This document shows positions 8,645 to 17,197 of a stretch of 64,000 bases of DNA, in pieces; the first letter of the stretch is position 1; every line of letters starts with the position of its first letter. The notes beneath the pieces were generated by a model that saw nothing but the letters and a program-made list of their open reading frames with translations, was not told the DNA's origin and ran no database searches. A program made the position numbers and the translations under genes. The DNA lies in the NCBI GenBank assembly GCA_041917055.1, contig JAYRYJ010000001.1, positions 186,001 through 250,000 of the forward strand. The letters are read 5' to 3'. This stretch comes from Pseudaquidulcibacter sp041917055. GTDB lineage: Bacteria; Pseudomonadota; Alphaproteobacteria; Caulobacterales; Aquidulcibacteraceae.

Positions 8645-10300
8645 TTACCCAACCCCATGCACAAACCATTGGGGGTTTTGGTCGTATTCGCCTTGGCGGA
8701 AGACGAAAAACCTTTCCCCACTTTGGGTGATAATTCGGTAATAATCGCGCATATTTGTGCCGCCCATTCTTTCGGGTGGCGTGGAATGCGCGATTTTGAA
8801 GCTTAATTTGCGAAACATAATTTGCCGTGGTGGGCCATCGGGAACTTCGGCAATTGCGCGCATGGGTTCGGGTTCACGCAAAAGCAAAATCGGGCGGCGC
8901 AATGCAATATGTTCTGGATATTCCCCTGATATGCCTTTTTCAAGCGCGCTTTGTTTGGTTTGGGCGTGTTCGGGCAAATAAAACGGGCGCGTATAAAGGC
9001 GCACCACATTTTTTGCGCCAATGCGCGCGCTTAAACGCTCTGCCAATCTATGCACCGCTTCGGCGCTTTTAAGGGCGGCGGCCTCTAAAGGGTCTAAATC
9101 ATTGGCAATGGGCGTAAGTTTTTCGCACAGGCGCGCCTTTGCGCGAATTAAATCAATGCCAAAACCGAAATCCATATTTTCTTTCAATTGTTCCAATTTT
9201 TCGGCAAACAATTTTTGCCAGATTTTTGAATCGCAATTGGATTTGGCGCTTTTTGCCAAAATTTCAAAACAAACGCCATCGACGCGATAAAGTTCAAGTG
9301 CAATCTCGCGCGCACCTTTATTTTGGTTTTTTAAATGCGCACAGATTTTTTCAAGATTTTTATTGATATAGCGTTCCAAACCTTCGGGCGTTAAAACCGC
9401 ATGCAGCATTTTAGTTTCAGCAATATCGGGGACAATTTCTTTGATAGGGCTTAAAACCTCATCCTCAAAGCCCAAAGCACGGTTTAAAGCACGCCCGACA
9501 TTTGAGCCAAAGCGCCGCGCCAAGGATTTAACCGGAATATTCATTAAATCCCCGATTTTTTTAATGCCAAGGGTTTTAAGGTTTTCATTGGTTTTTTCAT
9601 CAAGCCGTAAACCGTCAATTTTAAGATTGGCAAGATTGGTACGTAAATCTTTTTGCGAAATTACAAGTCCTTCTTTGGCGCGCGCATCATAAAGTGAAAA
9701 TGCCCAGGCCGCCCCAATATTTGGCGCAATAGAAATGCGCGCGGAAAGCCCCATTTTCTCAAGGCGTGTGAAAATGTCTTTTAATAAATTCTCCTCACTG
9801 CCCCATAAATGAAGACAGCCTGTTAGGTCTAAAAGAATCACGGTTTTGGCGCCGACAATTATGGGTTTTACAAAGGGCGTATAGCGAATGAACCAATGCG
9901 CAAGTTTTAAAAGCGCGGCCTCGTCACCATTAAAATCGGCATCATGGGAAATTAAATCCGGAAAAATCGCGCGTGCATCAGATAGTGAATGGCCAATTTG
10001 AATGCCAAGCCTTAAGGCAACGCGATTTACCATTGTAATGCGCTTTGCCCCCTTTATTTCAGCCGACAAAACGCATGCCTTCTCATCCCCTACGACCAAC
10101 GGGAGAAGGGGAGGTGGCGCGCCGTAGCAAGGCGAAGGCGTGACGGAGGGGTGCGTTAATTCCACTTGTTTTGAATTACCCCCTCCACCGCGTTGCACGC
10201 GGTCCCCCTCCCCCGTTTTACGGGGGAGGATTTTATGCAACTCTTTGGTGCGGCGTTCCAAACTCCAAAATGGGAGGCATATAGAGGCGATGTTTTTCAT
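8645..10300 (-). CDS. imuB: ImuB, inactive Y-family polymerase-like translesion factor
   Basis: Y-family-like protein that bridges the beta clamp and DnaE2 in the ImuABC mutasome. The N-terminus (MKNIASICLPFWSLERRTKE) corresponds to the ALWFP start of ImuB proteins and lacks the catalytic DxD of true Y polymerases, as is usual for ImuB. Helix-hairpin-helix and little-finger regions follow (LGIKKIGDLMNIPVKSLARR), and the typical ImuB tail ends QWFVHGVG. The ATG at 10300 is preferred to upstream in-frame starts; it overlaps the 3' end of imuA by 68 bases, a common arrangement. Residues about 24-74 are encoded by palindromic element P-C, between the first strand and the LPLVVGDEKACV strand. Confidence 0.93.
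   Translation of the reverse strand: MKNIASICLPFWSLERRTKELHKILPRKTGEGDRVQRGGGGNSKQVELTHPSVTPSPCYGAPPPLLPLVVGDEKACVLSAEIKGAKRITMVNRVALRLGIQIGHSLSDARAIFPDLISHDADFNGDEAALLKLAHWFIRYTPFVKPIIVGAKTVILLDLTGCLHLWGSEENLLKDIFTRLEKMGLSARISIAPNIGAAWAFSLYDARAKEGLVISQKDLRTNLANLKIDGLRLDEKTNENLKTLGIKKIGDLMNIPVKSLARRFGSNVGRALNRALGFEDEVLSPIKEIVPDIAETKMLHAVLTPEGLERYINKNLEKICAHLKNQNKGAREIALELYRVDGVCFEILAKSAKSNCDSKIWQKLFAEKLEQLKENMDFGFGIDLIRAKARLCEKLTPIANDLDPLEAAALKSAEAVHRLAERLSARIGAKNVVRLYTRPFYLPEHAQTKQSALEKGISGEYPEHIALRRPILLLREPEPMRAIAEVPDGPPRQIMFRKLSFKIAHSTPPERMGGTNMRDYYRIITQSGERFFVFRQGEYDQNPQWFVHGVG
10080..10230. repeat. GC-rich palindromic element P-C inside imuB
   Basis: Contains the P-family motifs CCCCCTCCACCGCG...CGCGGTCCCCCTC and a terminal CCCCCGTTTTACGGGGG hairpin; the other end is more diverged (TTCTCATCCCC...GGGAGAAGGGGAGG). 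It begins 3 bases past the imuA stop codon, so imuA is intact, and it is read in frame by imuB. Confidence 0.85.
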
Positions 10301-10955
10301 AATCATACTCCAGATCAAAAATCCTATGTGGTCCAAAGCGCGATTTTTGTATTTCAATGCCCCATTTGTAATTTTTGCTTTCACCCGATTTTGCACCCAC
10401 CCCAAGGCGCAAAGATGAATTGGCAATTGGTGTGCCCGATATTAAAAACACCGCGCCCAAACCCTCACTTGCCGATAATTGCAATTTTCGCGAGGCCAAT
10501 AAATCAAACGAATTTCTGCGCGATACTGCCCCAATTATTGCGCCCAAGCCTTCGGTTTTTAGCGTATCCGAGAGGCATGAATGTAGGAATTTATTCTTGG
10601 GCGTTATTAATAAAATCCGTTGCGGCGCAATGCCAAATTTTACCAAACCGATTGAATAAATTTCCCCCCATTCGCGCGCGAAATATTCATCCATCACAAT
10701 CACAATATCGCCGTGACGCTTTTGCAAAACCTGCCCACACATGGCGAAAGTCAGGGAAAAAGCAGCAATTTCATTGAAATAAGAATTTGCACAGATCTCA
10801 TTCAAATGCCCCAAAGCAATGCCGCCACCAAGAATTTCATTTAAATCCGTATCATCAAATTGTGCAAAACAAGACGAAGGCTTGGCACCGCGATAAAAAT
10901 CGCGCGCCTTTATTCCTTCGATTTCATTTTGTAATTTTTGTAATTCGGGTCTCAT
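10233..10955 (-). CDS. imuA: ImuA, RecA/SulA-like mutasome partner
   Basis: A 240-residue protein of the ImuA family (RecA-fold remnant), the first gene of the damage-inducible cassette. The pattern LNEILGGGIALGHLNEIC matches the family's degenerate nucleotide-binding region; VIVMDEYFAREWGEIYSIGL and the RFGPHRIFDLEYDYEKHRLY tail are typical. ImuA is needed with ImuB and DnaE2 for induced mutagenesis in Caulobacter-like bacteria. The ATG at 10955 lies 15 bases from a LexA box. The 3' end overlaps imuB. Confidence 0.92.
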   Translation of the reverse strand: MRPELQKLQNEIEGIKARDFYRGAKPSSCFAQFDDTDLNEILGGGIALGHLNEICANSYFNEIAAFSLTFAMCGQVLQKRHGDIVIVMDEYFAREWGEIYSIGLVKFGIAPQRILLITPKNKFLHSCLSDTLKTEGLGAIIGAVSRRNSFDLLASRKLQLSASEGLGAVFLISGTPIANSSLRLGVGAKSGESKNYKWGIEIQKSRFGPHRIFDLEYDYEKHRLYMPPILEFGTPHQRVA

Positions 10956-10969
10956 TTTCCAAACTCAAT

Positions 10970-10984
10970 GTTCTTGGTTTGTTC
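10970..10984. promoter_or_regulatory. LexA (SOS) box upstream of imuA
   Basis: GTTC-TTGGTTT-GTTC, an exact match to the alphaproteobacterial LexA direct repeat GTTC-N7-GTTC, 15 bases upstream of the imuA ATG. It predicts LexA repression and DNA-damage induction of imuA-imuB-dnaE2. Confidence 0.85.
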
Positions 10985-11095
10985 TTGCATAAAAGACAAA
11001 AAGAGTCGAGTCTGAAATTATAAAGTTTTCACAATACGACCGAAAATGACGCTTTTGAAAAACTGAGAATTTTATTTGGGTATTCAATTTTACAG

Positions 11096-11472
11096 ATGTG
11101 GAGTTACAATAGGTTGTTGTAGTTTTCGCCCATGTGGCCCACTAGTTTGGGAAGGTCTTTATGGGCAAGTATGCCACAAAGACCTAGATCAATCGTGTTT
11201 GCTCAACGCGTGGCGTCAAGGGGGCGCGCAGCTTTTACCCATTGCTCCCCCCGTTTTGAGCGAAGCGAACCTAAAGCGATTATTTGGGAAAGGTTTCTCA
11301 GCCAATCGCGCGAGAATGAAAGTCAAGGGTGAAAAGCGAAGCGGCCCTTGACTTTCATTCTCGCGCAAAAACAATTGCAAAAGGCCTTTATGGCAAACCT
11401 GCCCATAAAGGCCTTCCCAAACCATTTTCCATCATTTCAATAAAAAAGCGATCTAGCTTCTACATAACTCCA
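11096..11472. repeat. compound R-family element with a 22-nt perfect stem
   Basis: Opens with the R-family arm TGTGGAGTTACAATAGGTTG and ends with TAACTCCA, the inverse of the start. Inside are hairpin A (11146-11184, GGAAGGTCTTTATGGGCA and partner), a hairpin with loop CGCGCAGCTTTTA (about 11203-11260), a hairpin with perfectly complementary 22-nt arms at 11308-11329 and 11345-11366, and a second hairpin A (11381-11393 with 11403-11415). It looks like two elements joined by hairpin-B units. It lies between divergent genes, unlike the other copies. Confidence 0.8.
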
Positions 11473-11501
11473 AAATTCCGAAGAAATCCAAATATTTCAG
11501 A

Positions 11502-11544
11502 TTGACAAATTTAATCAATCGTTTAATTTAAACAATCGATTAAA
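11502..11544 (+). promoter_or_regulatory. cecR promoter and inverted-repeat operator
   Basis: TTGACA at 11502-11507 is followed by a 35-base near-palindrome (11510-11544; left half TTTAATCAATCGTTTAA, right half its approximate inverse), with a GAGG ribosome site and ATG at 11557 just after. A palindrome covering the promoter of a TetR-type gene is the usual autoregulatory operator. Confidence 0.7.
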
Positions 11545-11556
11545 TCGAGGATAATA

Positions 11557-12243
11557 ATGGGCGCGACTGCGCAAAGGGACAAGATTGAAGATCTAAAACG
11601 TGGTGAGGCAACGAAAGAATTGCTTCTAAAAACCGCGATGGAGATTTTTGCGCGTGACGGTTACGCCGCTGCATCAACGCGTCAAATCGCCGAAACTGCG
11701 GGCGTCAATCTTGCGCTTATTTCATATCATTTTGGTTCAAAGCACGGTCTCTATTTGGCAGTTTTTGAACATATTGTGCATTTGGTGCGCACGCGCCTTG
11801 GTAATGGTATTGCGGCATTAAATGATTTGGTTGCCAATAAAGGTGCAAATGATGATGCAATCCTTTTTGGCCTTTCAACCTATGCTGAAAGCGCGTTGGA
11901 ATTGCTTTTAAGTAAAGACATGACTGCAAAAGCGGCATTAATTCTGCGCGAACAACAATTCCCGACAGAGGCATTTGATATTGTCTATAATGGTTTTATG
12001 AAGCCAATGATTGAGACTTTAACCGAATTGGTCAAAAGACTTCGACCGGATATTGAGCAAAATAAATTGAAGCTAAAAGTAATAAGTTTTTTCACTCAAG
12101 TGATTGGTTTGCGCGCTGCGCGAACTGCTGTGTCGCGCTTTATGGAATGGGACGAAATCGGGCCCATAGAGACCGCGCAATTAAAGGCTCAAATTGAGGC
12201 GAATTTTCGAACATTAATCAAATATGGTGGCAGGAATGCGTAA
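11557..12243 (+). CDS. cecR: TetR-family repressor, CecR (YbiH)-like
   Basis: A 228-residue TetR regulator. The N-terminal helix-turn-helix (residues about 20-65, with TRQIAETAGVNLALISYHF) binds DNA; the C-terminal part resembles the CerR/DUF1956 ligand domain. It is the first gene of a five-gene transport operon with the same order as E. coli cecR-ybhG-ybhF-ybhS-ybhR, which is the main reason for the symbol. It probably represses its own operon through the palindrome at 11510-11544. The effector is unknown. Its stop codon overlaps the start of ybhG. Confidence 0.8.
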   Translation: MGATAQRDKIEDLKRGEATKELLLKTAMEIFARDGYAAASTRQIAETAGVNLALISYHFGSKHGLYLAVFEHIVHLVRTRLGNGIAALNDLVANKGANDDAILFGLSTYAESALELLLSKDMTAKAALILREQQFPTEAFDIVYNGFMKPMIETLTELVKRLRPDIEQNKLKLKVISFFTQVIGLRAARTAVSRFMEWDEIGPIETAQLKAQIEANFRTLIKYGGRNA

Positions 12244-13219
12244 ATTTATTTTACCAATAATAATATTAATCGCGCTTATTGGTGGCGGCGCATATTGGTT
12301 TTATTTCAAGCCTAAAAAAGATCATGCGCCACCCGTATTATACGGCAATGTCGAAATCCGTGAGGCCGAAGCAAGTTTTAGACAGCCCGGACGCCTATCC
12401 GCGCTTTTGGTGCAAGAAGGCGATATTGTCAAAGAAGGACAATTGATTGCCGAAATCGATTCCGATGTTTTTGAAGAATCTATATCTGCCGCTAATGCCG
12501 AAATCGCCGCAACCAATGCCGAGGTTTCAAAACTAAAAACCGGATCGCGCCCCGAAGAAATCGCCCTCGCTGACGCAGGTGTTAAACAAGCGCTTGCGGT
12601 TTTCAAAAATGCTGAGGAAGATTTTAAACGTCAATCGGCGTTATTACCATCAGGTTCAGTTGCCGAAAAAATGGTCGATGCCATAAAAACCCAGCGCGAT
12701 GTCGCAAAAGCCAATCTGGACGCGGCCCAAAAAACCCTTGAATTACGCAAAGCTGGGTTTCGAAAAGAAGATATTGCGGTCGGTGAAAATAAATTAGAGG
12801 CAGCAAAGGCAAATCGCGAAAAATTATTCACAGCATTAGATGACACCAAATTATATGCACCAGTCGCCGGAACAATTATCGCAAGGCCAAAGGAAAAAGG
12901 CGCCTATATTACGCCGAATTTTCCGGTTTTCACTATTGCGATTACCGACCCAATTTATATTCGCGCCTATGTCCCCGAGCCGCAATTGGGTAAATTTGCG
13001 CCTGGCACCAAAGTTCTTGTGAAGTCTGATTCTTCAGAAAAAGAATATGAAGGGCAAATCGGTTTTGTATCGCCGCGTTCTGAATTCACGCCCAAAACCG
13101 TAGAAACAGAAGATTTGCGTTCCGATTTGGTTTATCGCGTGCGCATAATCGTCAAGCAATCCGACGGCAAATTATTGCAAGGCATGCCGGTCACAGTAAA
13201 GTTACCAGTGGTAAAATAA
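12236..13219 (+). CDS. ybhG: HlyD-family periplasmic adaptor (YbhG-like)
   Basis: Membrane-fusion protein of about 327 residues that should link the YbhF-S-R exporter to an outer-membrane channel. It has an N-terminal membrane anchor (residues about 3-23), a biotinyl-lipoyl half (VQEGDIVKEGQLIAEID), a long helical hairpin (about residues 80-200) and a barrel domain (LYAPVAGTIIARPKEKGAYI). The ATG at 12236 is preferred to 12224 because the membrane segment starts there; it overlaps cecR by 8 bases behind a GGTGGCAGGA site. It overlaps ybhF by one base (TAATG), indicating tight co-translation. Confidence 0.85.
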   Translation: MRKFILPIIILIALIGGGAYWFYFKPKKDHAPPVLYGNVEIREAEASFRQPGRLSALLVQEGDIVKEGQLIAEIDSDVFEESISAANAEIAATNAEVSKLKTGSRPEEIALADAGVKQALAVFKNAEEDFKRQSALLPSGSVAEKMVDAIKTQRDVAKANLDAAQKTLELRKAGFRKEDIAVGENKLEAAKANREKLFTALDDTKLYAPVAGTIIARPKEKGAYITPNFPVFTIAITDPIYIRAYVPEPQLGKFAPGTKVLVKSDSSEKEYEGQIGFVSPRSEFTPKTVETEDLRSDLVYRVRIIVKQSDGKLLQGMPVTVKLPVVK

Positions 13220-14952
13220 TGATTGCGCCGGCCATTGAGTTTGAAAATCTCAAAAAGTCCTTTGGTAATACAAAGGCACTTGATGGCATTAGTGCGAAAA
13301 TTTATCCCGCGAAATTGACCGGAATTGTTGGCCCTGATGGGGCGGGCAAAACCACATTAATGCGGGTTTTGGCGACCCTTTTAAAACAAGACGAAGGCAA
13401 AGCGATTGTCGCGGGCCATGACAATATTCAAAATTGGGAAGCCTTAAAAGAAGAAATCGGCTATATGCCGCAAAGGTTTGGTCTTTACGAAGATTTGACG
13501 GTTCTAGAAAACCTAAGACTATATTCAAAGCTGCGCCGCGTTGACCCGAAAAATTTCAACGCCTTATTTGACAGGCTATTGGAATTCACGCGACTTAAGC
13601 CATTTACAGAAAGATTAGCGGGTAAATTATCGGGCGGCATGAAGCAAAAACTCGGCCTCGCGTGCGCCTTAATGGGGGAACCGAAGGTTCTATTACTTGA
13701 TGAACCCGGTGTCGGCGTTGATCCTGTTTCGCGCCAAGACCTATGGCGCATGGTCGAAGAATTGACCAATGACGGCATGGCGGTGGTTTGGTCCACCTCA
13801 TACCTCGATGAAGCCGAAAAATGCGAAACCGTAATGCTTTTGAACGAGGGAAAAATTCTTTATGACGGCGCGCCGCATGAATTAACCGAACAACTCAATG
13901 GTCGCTCTTTCCATTTAAAAGGTAAAAGCGAAGGTCGGCGCAAAATTCTCCTCGAAGGGCTGGAACTTGAAAGCGTTTGTGACGGTGTGATTGAGGGTCG
14001 CAATTTACGCATGGTTTCGCGCGCGGGCCATAATGGCAGCGAAATCAAAAAATTCGCGCAATCTCGCGGATTTGAAGTCAAAGAAACCCAACCAAGATTC
14101 GAAGACGCATTCGTCGATTTATTAGGTGGCGGACCAGGTGGCAAATCTTTATTGGCGCAAAATTTCGGCGATGTTGCAGTAAAAAGCGAAAATGCGGTTT
14201 TATGTAAAGACTTAACCAAAGTTTTCGGCGAATTTCGCGCCACCGATAATGTAAGTTTTGAGGTAAAAAAGGGCGAAATTTTTGGGCTTTTGGGGCCAAA
14301 TGGCGCGGGTAAATCCACCACATTCAAAATGCTTTGCGGTCTATTAACGCCAACATCAGGTATCGCCCAGGTTGCGGGTTTTGACCTTCGCCATTCAAGT
14401 CGTAATGCGAAATTGAATCTTGGCTATATGGCGCAAAAATTTTCGCTTTATGGCCTATTATCTGTAAAGCAAAACCTTGAATTTTCTGCTGGTGTTTATG
14501 GTCTTGACGGTGCGATTAAACGTGAGCGCATTGACGAAATGGTATCAATTTTCCATTTGGACAAATACTTAAACCATTCGCCCGAAGAAATCCCACTTGG
14601 TTATAAACAAAGACTGGCACTTGCGTGTTCTTTAATGCATCGCCCCCCGGTTTTGTTTTTGGACGAACCGACATCGGGCGTTGACCCTTTAACGAGGCGC
14701 GAATTCTGGACACACATTAATGGCCTAGTCGGGCGCGGCGTGACCATTATGGTCACTACCCATTTCATGGAGGAGGCTGAATATTGCGACCGTGTTGCCA
14801 TGATGTATGGCGGAAAATTAATTGCACTTGATACACCCGATAATATCAAGGATTCGGTAAGTGACCAAAATCTGCAAAACCCATCAATGGAACAGGCCTT
14901 TATTCGCTTAATCGAAATCGCTGACGATGAAATCAAGAGGAAGGCCGCATGA
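13219..14952 (+). CDS. ybhF: ABC-2 exporter ATPase with two fused nucleotide-binding domains (YbhF-like)
   Basis: A 577-residue double ATPase that powers the exporter. NBD1 has Walker A GPDGAGKTT (38-46), signature LSGGMKQK and Walker B VLLLDEPGVGVDP. NBD2 has Walker A GPNGAGKST (about residue 358), a deviating signature PLGYKQR and Walker B VLFLDEPTSGVDP. The altered second signature is seen in YbhF-type proteins as far as recalled, so it is not called a defect. It overlaps the next gene by 4 bases (ATGA). Confidence 0.9.
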   Translation: MIAPAIEFENLKKSFGNTKALDGISAKIYPAKLTGIVGPDGAGKTTLMRVLATLLKQDEGKAIVAGHDNIQNWEALKEEIGYMPQRFGLYEDLTVLENLRLYSKLRRVDPKNFNALFDRLLEFTRLKPFTERLAGKLSGGMKQKLGLACALMGEPKVLLLDEPGVGVDPVSRQDLWRMVEELTNDGMAVVWSTSYLDEAEKCETVMLLNEGKILYDGAPHELTEQLNGRSFHLKGKSEGRRKILLEGLELESVCDGVIEGRNLRMVSRAGHNGSEIKKFAQSRGFEVKETQPRFEDAFVDLLGGGPGGKSLLAQNFGDVAVKSENAVLCKDLTKVFGEFRATDNVSFEVKKGEIFGLLGPNGAGKSTTFKMLCGLLTPTSGIAQVAGFDLRHSSRNAKLNLGYMAQKFSLYGLLSVKQNLEFSAGVYGLDGAIKRERIDEMVSIFHLDKYLNHSPEEIPLGYKQRLALACSLMHRPPVLFLDEPTSGVDPLTRREFWTHINGLVGRGVTIMVTTHFMEEAEYCDRVAMMYGGKLIALDTPDNIKDSVSDQNLQNPSMEQAFIRLIEIADDEIKRKAA

Positions 14953-16085
14953 AAATTAATATAGATTTTCCGCGTCTTTTCGCTTTGATGGTTAAAGAAA
15001 CCAAACAAATGATGCGTGATCCATCGACATTTTTGGTTGCTATTATCTTGCCGATTATTTTGCTTTTCATGTTTGCATACGCGGTATCATTGGATATTAA
15101 AAACTTACCGATTGGCATTATTGATGATGCGCGCACAATTAAATCGCAACAATTAATCGGCAAATTTCAAGGTTCGCGCTTTTTTGTAACCACAATTTTT
15201 CAGGACAAAAAACAGGCGTCTAAAGCGATTTCAAGCGGTAAAGTGCGTGGCCTTGTCACAATTCCCGAAAATATGGAAAGCAGAATTCATAATCCGTCGC
15301 TTGGTCCTTTGGTCGAAATTATTGCCGATGGCACTCAACCTAATACTGCGCGTTTTGTTGCCAATGGTGCTTTGGCACTGGCGCAATCCTTTCTATTGGA
15401 AAACAAGGGGTTTGGCATAATTTCCGGCGCACCAATAATCGAAATCGTGCCGCGCTATTGGTATAATGCCGAAATTGAGTCGCGGCGCACATTAATCCCC
15501 GGTGCGGTCGCAATTGTTATGACCATGATCGGCACTTTATTAACCGCCATGGTCGTGGCACGCGAATGGGAACGCGGCACAATGGAAGCCATGATGGCAA
15601 CACCATTAAGTGTGGTCGAGATTCTAATCGGCAAACTCGTTCCCTATTTTGTCTTAGGGCAAATTGCGACTTTGATTTGTGCGGGCTTCACGACATTCTT
15701 TTTCCAAGTTCCATTGCGCGGCAGTCTTTTTGCGCTTTTGGTGATTTCAAGTGCGTTTTTAATTCCCGCTTTGGGCCTTGGTCTTTTGATATCGGCGGCG
15801 ACAAAAAACCAATTTATGGCGGCGCAAATCGCTTTATTTGCGGGCTTCTTACCTGCCACATTGCTTTCGGGCTTTGTTTATGAAATTTCCTCAATGCCGC
15901 CACCATTGCAAGTGATTTCACATTTTTTTGCGGCACGATATTTTATTGATTGTCTAAGGACTTTGTTTTTGGTTGGCGATGTTTGGGCTGTGTTTTGGCC
16001 CAATATGGGCTTTATGATTTTAATCGGCATTTTGCTTTTCATTCAATCGGCGCGCGTAACAACGCGAACTTTGGACGGTAAATAA
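14949..16085 (+). CDS. ybhS: ABC-2 type permease (YbhS-like)
   Basis: A 378-residue inner-membrane half-transporter: one membrane segment near residues 25-45 after a cytoplasmic start (LMVKETKQMMRDPSTF), a large periplasmic domain (about 50-170), then five to six helices from about 175 onward with the REWERGTMEAMMATPLSVVE coupling segment typical of ABC-2 permeases. It should pair with the next gene and with YbhF. Overlaps on both sides (ATGA with ybhF, one base with ybhR) support one transcript. Confidence 0.88.
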   Translation: MKINIDFPRLFALMVKETKQMMRDPSTFLVAIILPIILLFMFAYAVSLDIKNLPIGIIDDARTIKSQQLIGKFQGSRFFVTTIFQDKKQASKAISSGKVRGLVTIPENMESRIHNPSLGPLVEIIADGTQPNTARFVANGALALAQSFLLENKGFGIISGAPIIEIVPRYWYNAEIESRRTLIPGAVAIVMTMIGTLLTAMVVAREWERGTMEAMMATPLSVVEILIGKLVPYFVLGQIATLICAGFTTFFFQVPLRGSLFALLVISSAFLIPALGLGLLISAATKNQFMAAQIALFAGFLPATLLSGFVYEISSMPPPLQVISHFFAARYFIDCLRTLFLVGDVWAVFWPNMGFMILIGILLFIQSARVTTRTLDGK

Positions 16086-17197
16086 TGGCATTATTCTCCC
16101 CCATTTTGCGAGCCCAAATTGTTAAAGAGCTTTTGGCACTATTACGTTCGCCGCGCGCAAGATTTTCAATAATTATGCCGCCGATTTTGCAGCTTTTTGT
16201 TTTTTCCTTTGCCATGACTTTGGACGTCAAAAACATAAATATGGCGGTGTTTAATCAAGACAATGGTGCATATTCCCAAGAATTTGTAACGGGCCTTGCT
16301 AAATCAGGCTTTGTGGGAAAATTCGAACAAGTGCATTCGCAAAAACAGCTTGAAGAACGGGTGCAGACCGGCAAGGTTTTAGTTGCTGTCAATATTCCCG
16401 AAAACTTTTCCACCGATATAATCGAAAAACGCCACACCCAAACCCAAATCCTAATTGATGGGCGGCGCGCCAATTCCGGCCAGATTGTCACTGCCTATAT
16501 ACAGGCCATTGCCTCAAACCTTGGCGCAAGTATTAATCAGACCAAAATTGTGGGTCATGAAGCGGGTTCAATTCGTTATTGGTATAATCCCGGCCTTGTA
16601 TTTCAATGGTTTGTGGTTCCATCTTTGGCGGCGATTTTGGTCAATATGTCGGCATTGGGGATTGCGGCTTTAAGCCTTGCGACAGAGCGCGAATTGGGAA
16701 CTTTTGACCAATTATTGGTAACGCCCGCATCATATTTTGAAATTATAGTCGCCAAAAGTGTGCCATCATTGATAATCGCGCCCTTATTGGCTCTTTTGAT
16801 GGTTTTTATCGCCATTGTGTTTTTCAAAATCCCATTCACCGGAAGTTTTTGGGTTTTGGTTCTAACGCTTTATGTGCATGTTTTTGCGGTTGTCGGTATT
16901 GGTCTTTCGATTTCCGCAGTTTGCGACACTCAACAGCAAGCGATAATGGGCATTTTCACCTTTATGGTTCCCATGATGCTTATGAGCGGTTTTACGACAC
17001 CCTATGAAAATATGCCGCATTTTTTACAAATGATTGCGCAAGGAATTCCCAACAAACATTCGCTTTTGATTGTTCAAGGCGTATTTTTGAAGTCGCATTC
17101 CTTTGTCGATGTTTTTTCCCATCTTTGGCCGATGATTGTTATCGGCTGTGTATCAATGACATTCGCAACTTTAATCGTGCGGAGTAAATTACAATGA
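16085..17197 (+). CDS. ybhR: ABC-2 type permease (YbhR-like)
   Basis: A 370-residue paralogue of the preceding permease with the same plan: N-terminal cytoplasmic KELLALLRSPRARFS, first membrane segment, a periplasmic domain, then a helical bundle with TERELGTFDQLLVTPASYFE as the coupling segment. The two proteins should form a heterodimer driven by the fused ATPase. In E. coli the equivalent pump has been linked to drug and cation efflux; the substrate here is not shown. Overlaps the outer-membrane factor gene by 4 bases. Confidence 0.88.
   Translation: MALFSPILRAQIVKELLALLRSPRARFSIIMPPILQLFVFSFAMTLDVKNINMAVFNQDNGAYSQEFVTGLAKSGFVGKFEQVHSQKQLEERVQTGKVLVAVNIPENFSTDIIEKRHTQTQILIDGRRANSGQIVTAYIQAIASNLGASINQTKIVGHEAGSIRYWYNPGLVFQWFVVPSLAAILVNMSALGIAALSLATERELGTFDQLLVTPASYFEIIVAKSVPSLIIAPLLALLMVFIAIVFFKIPFTGSFWVLVLTLYVHVFAVVGIGLSISAVCDTQQQAIMGIFTFMVPMMLMSGFTTPYENMPHFLQMIAQGIPNKHSLLIVQGVFLKSHSFVDVFSHLWPMIVIGCVSMTFATLIVRSKLQ

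Larger units (their letters stand above)
10956..11556. other. gene-free stretch between imuA and cecR
   Basis: A divergent intergenic region of about 600 bases. It holds the LexA box near 10970, a large compound R-family palindrome (11096-11472) and the cecR operator (11502-11544). Short open frames here run through the hairpins and show no family signal, so no gene is called. Confidence 0.75.

Noticed and set aside
10193..10777. 194-residue open frame on the plus strand across imuA
   Set aside because: It is antisense to imuA and the P-C element, has no family signal, and its composition follows the complement of imuA.
11096..11472. R-family copies as insertion sequences or CRISPR repeats
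   Set aside because: No transposase gene, no target duplication seen, and copies are single, far apart and palindromic without regular spacers.
13860..14327. 155-residue minus-strand frame within the double ATPase gene
   Set aside because: Shadow of the ybhF coding frame, which has intact Walker motifs.
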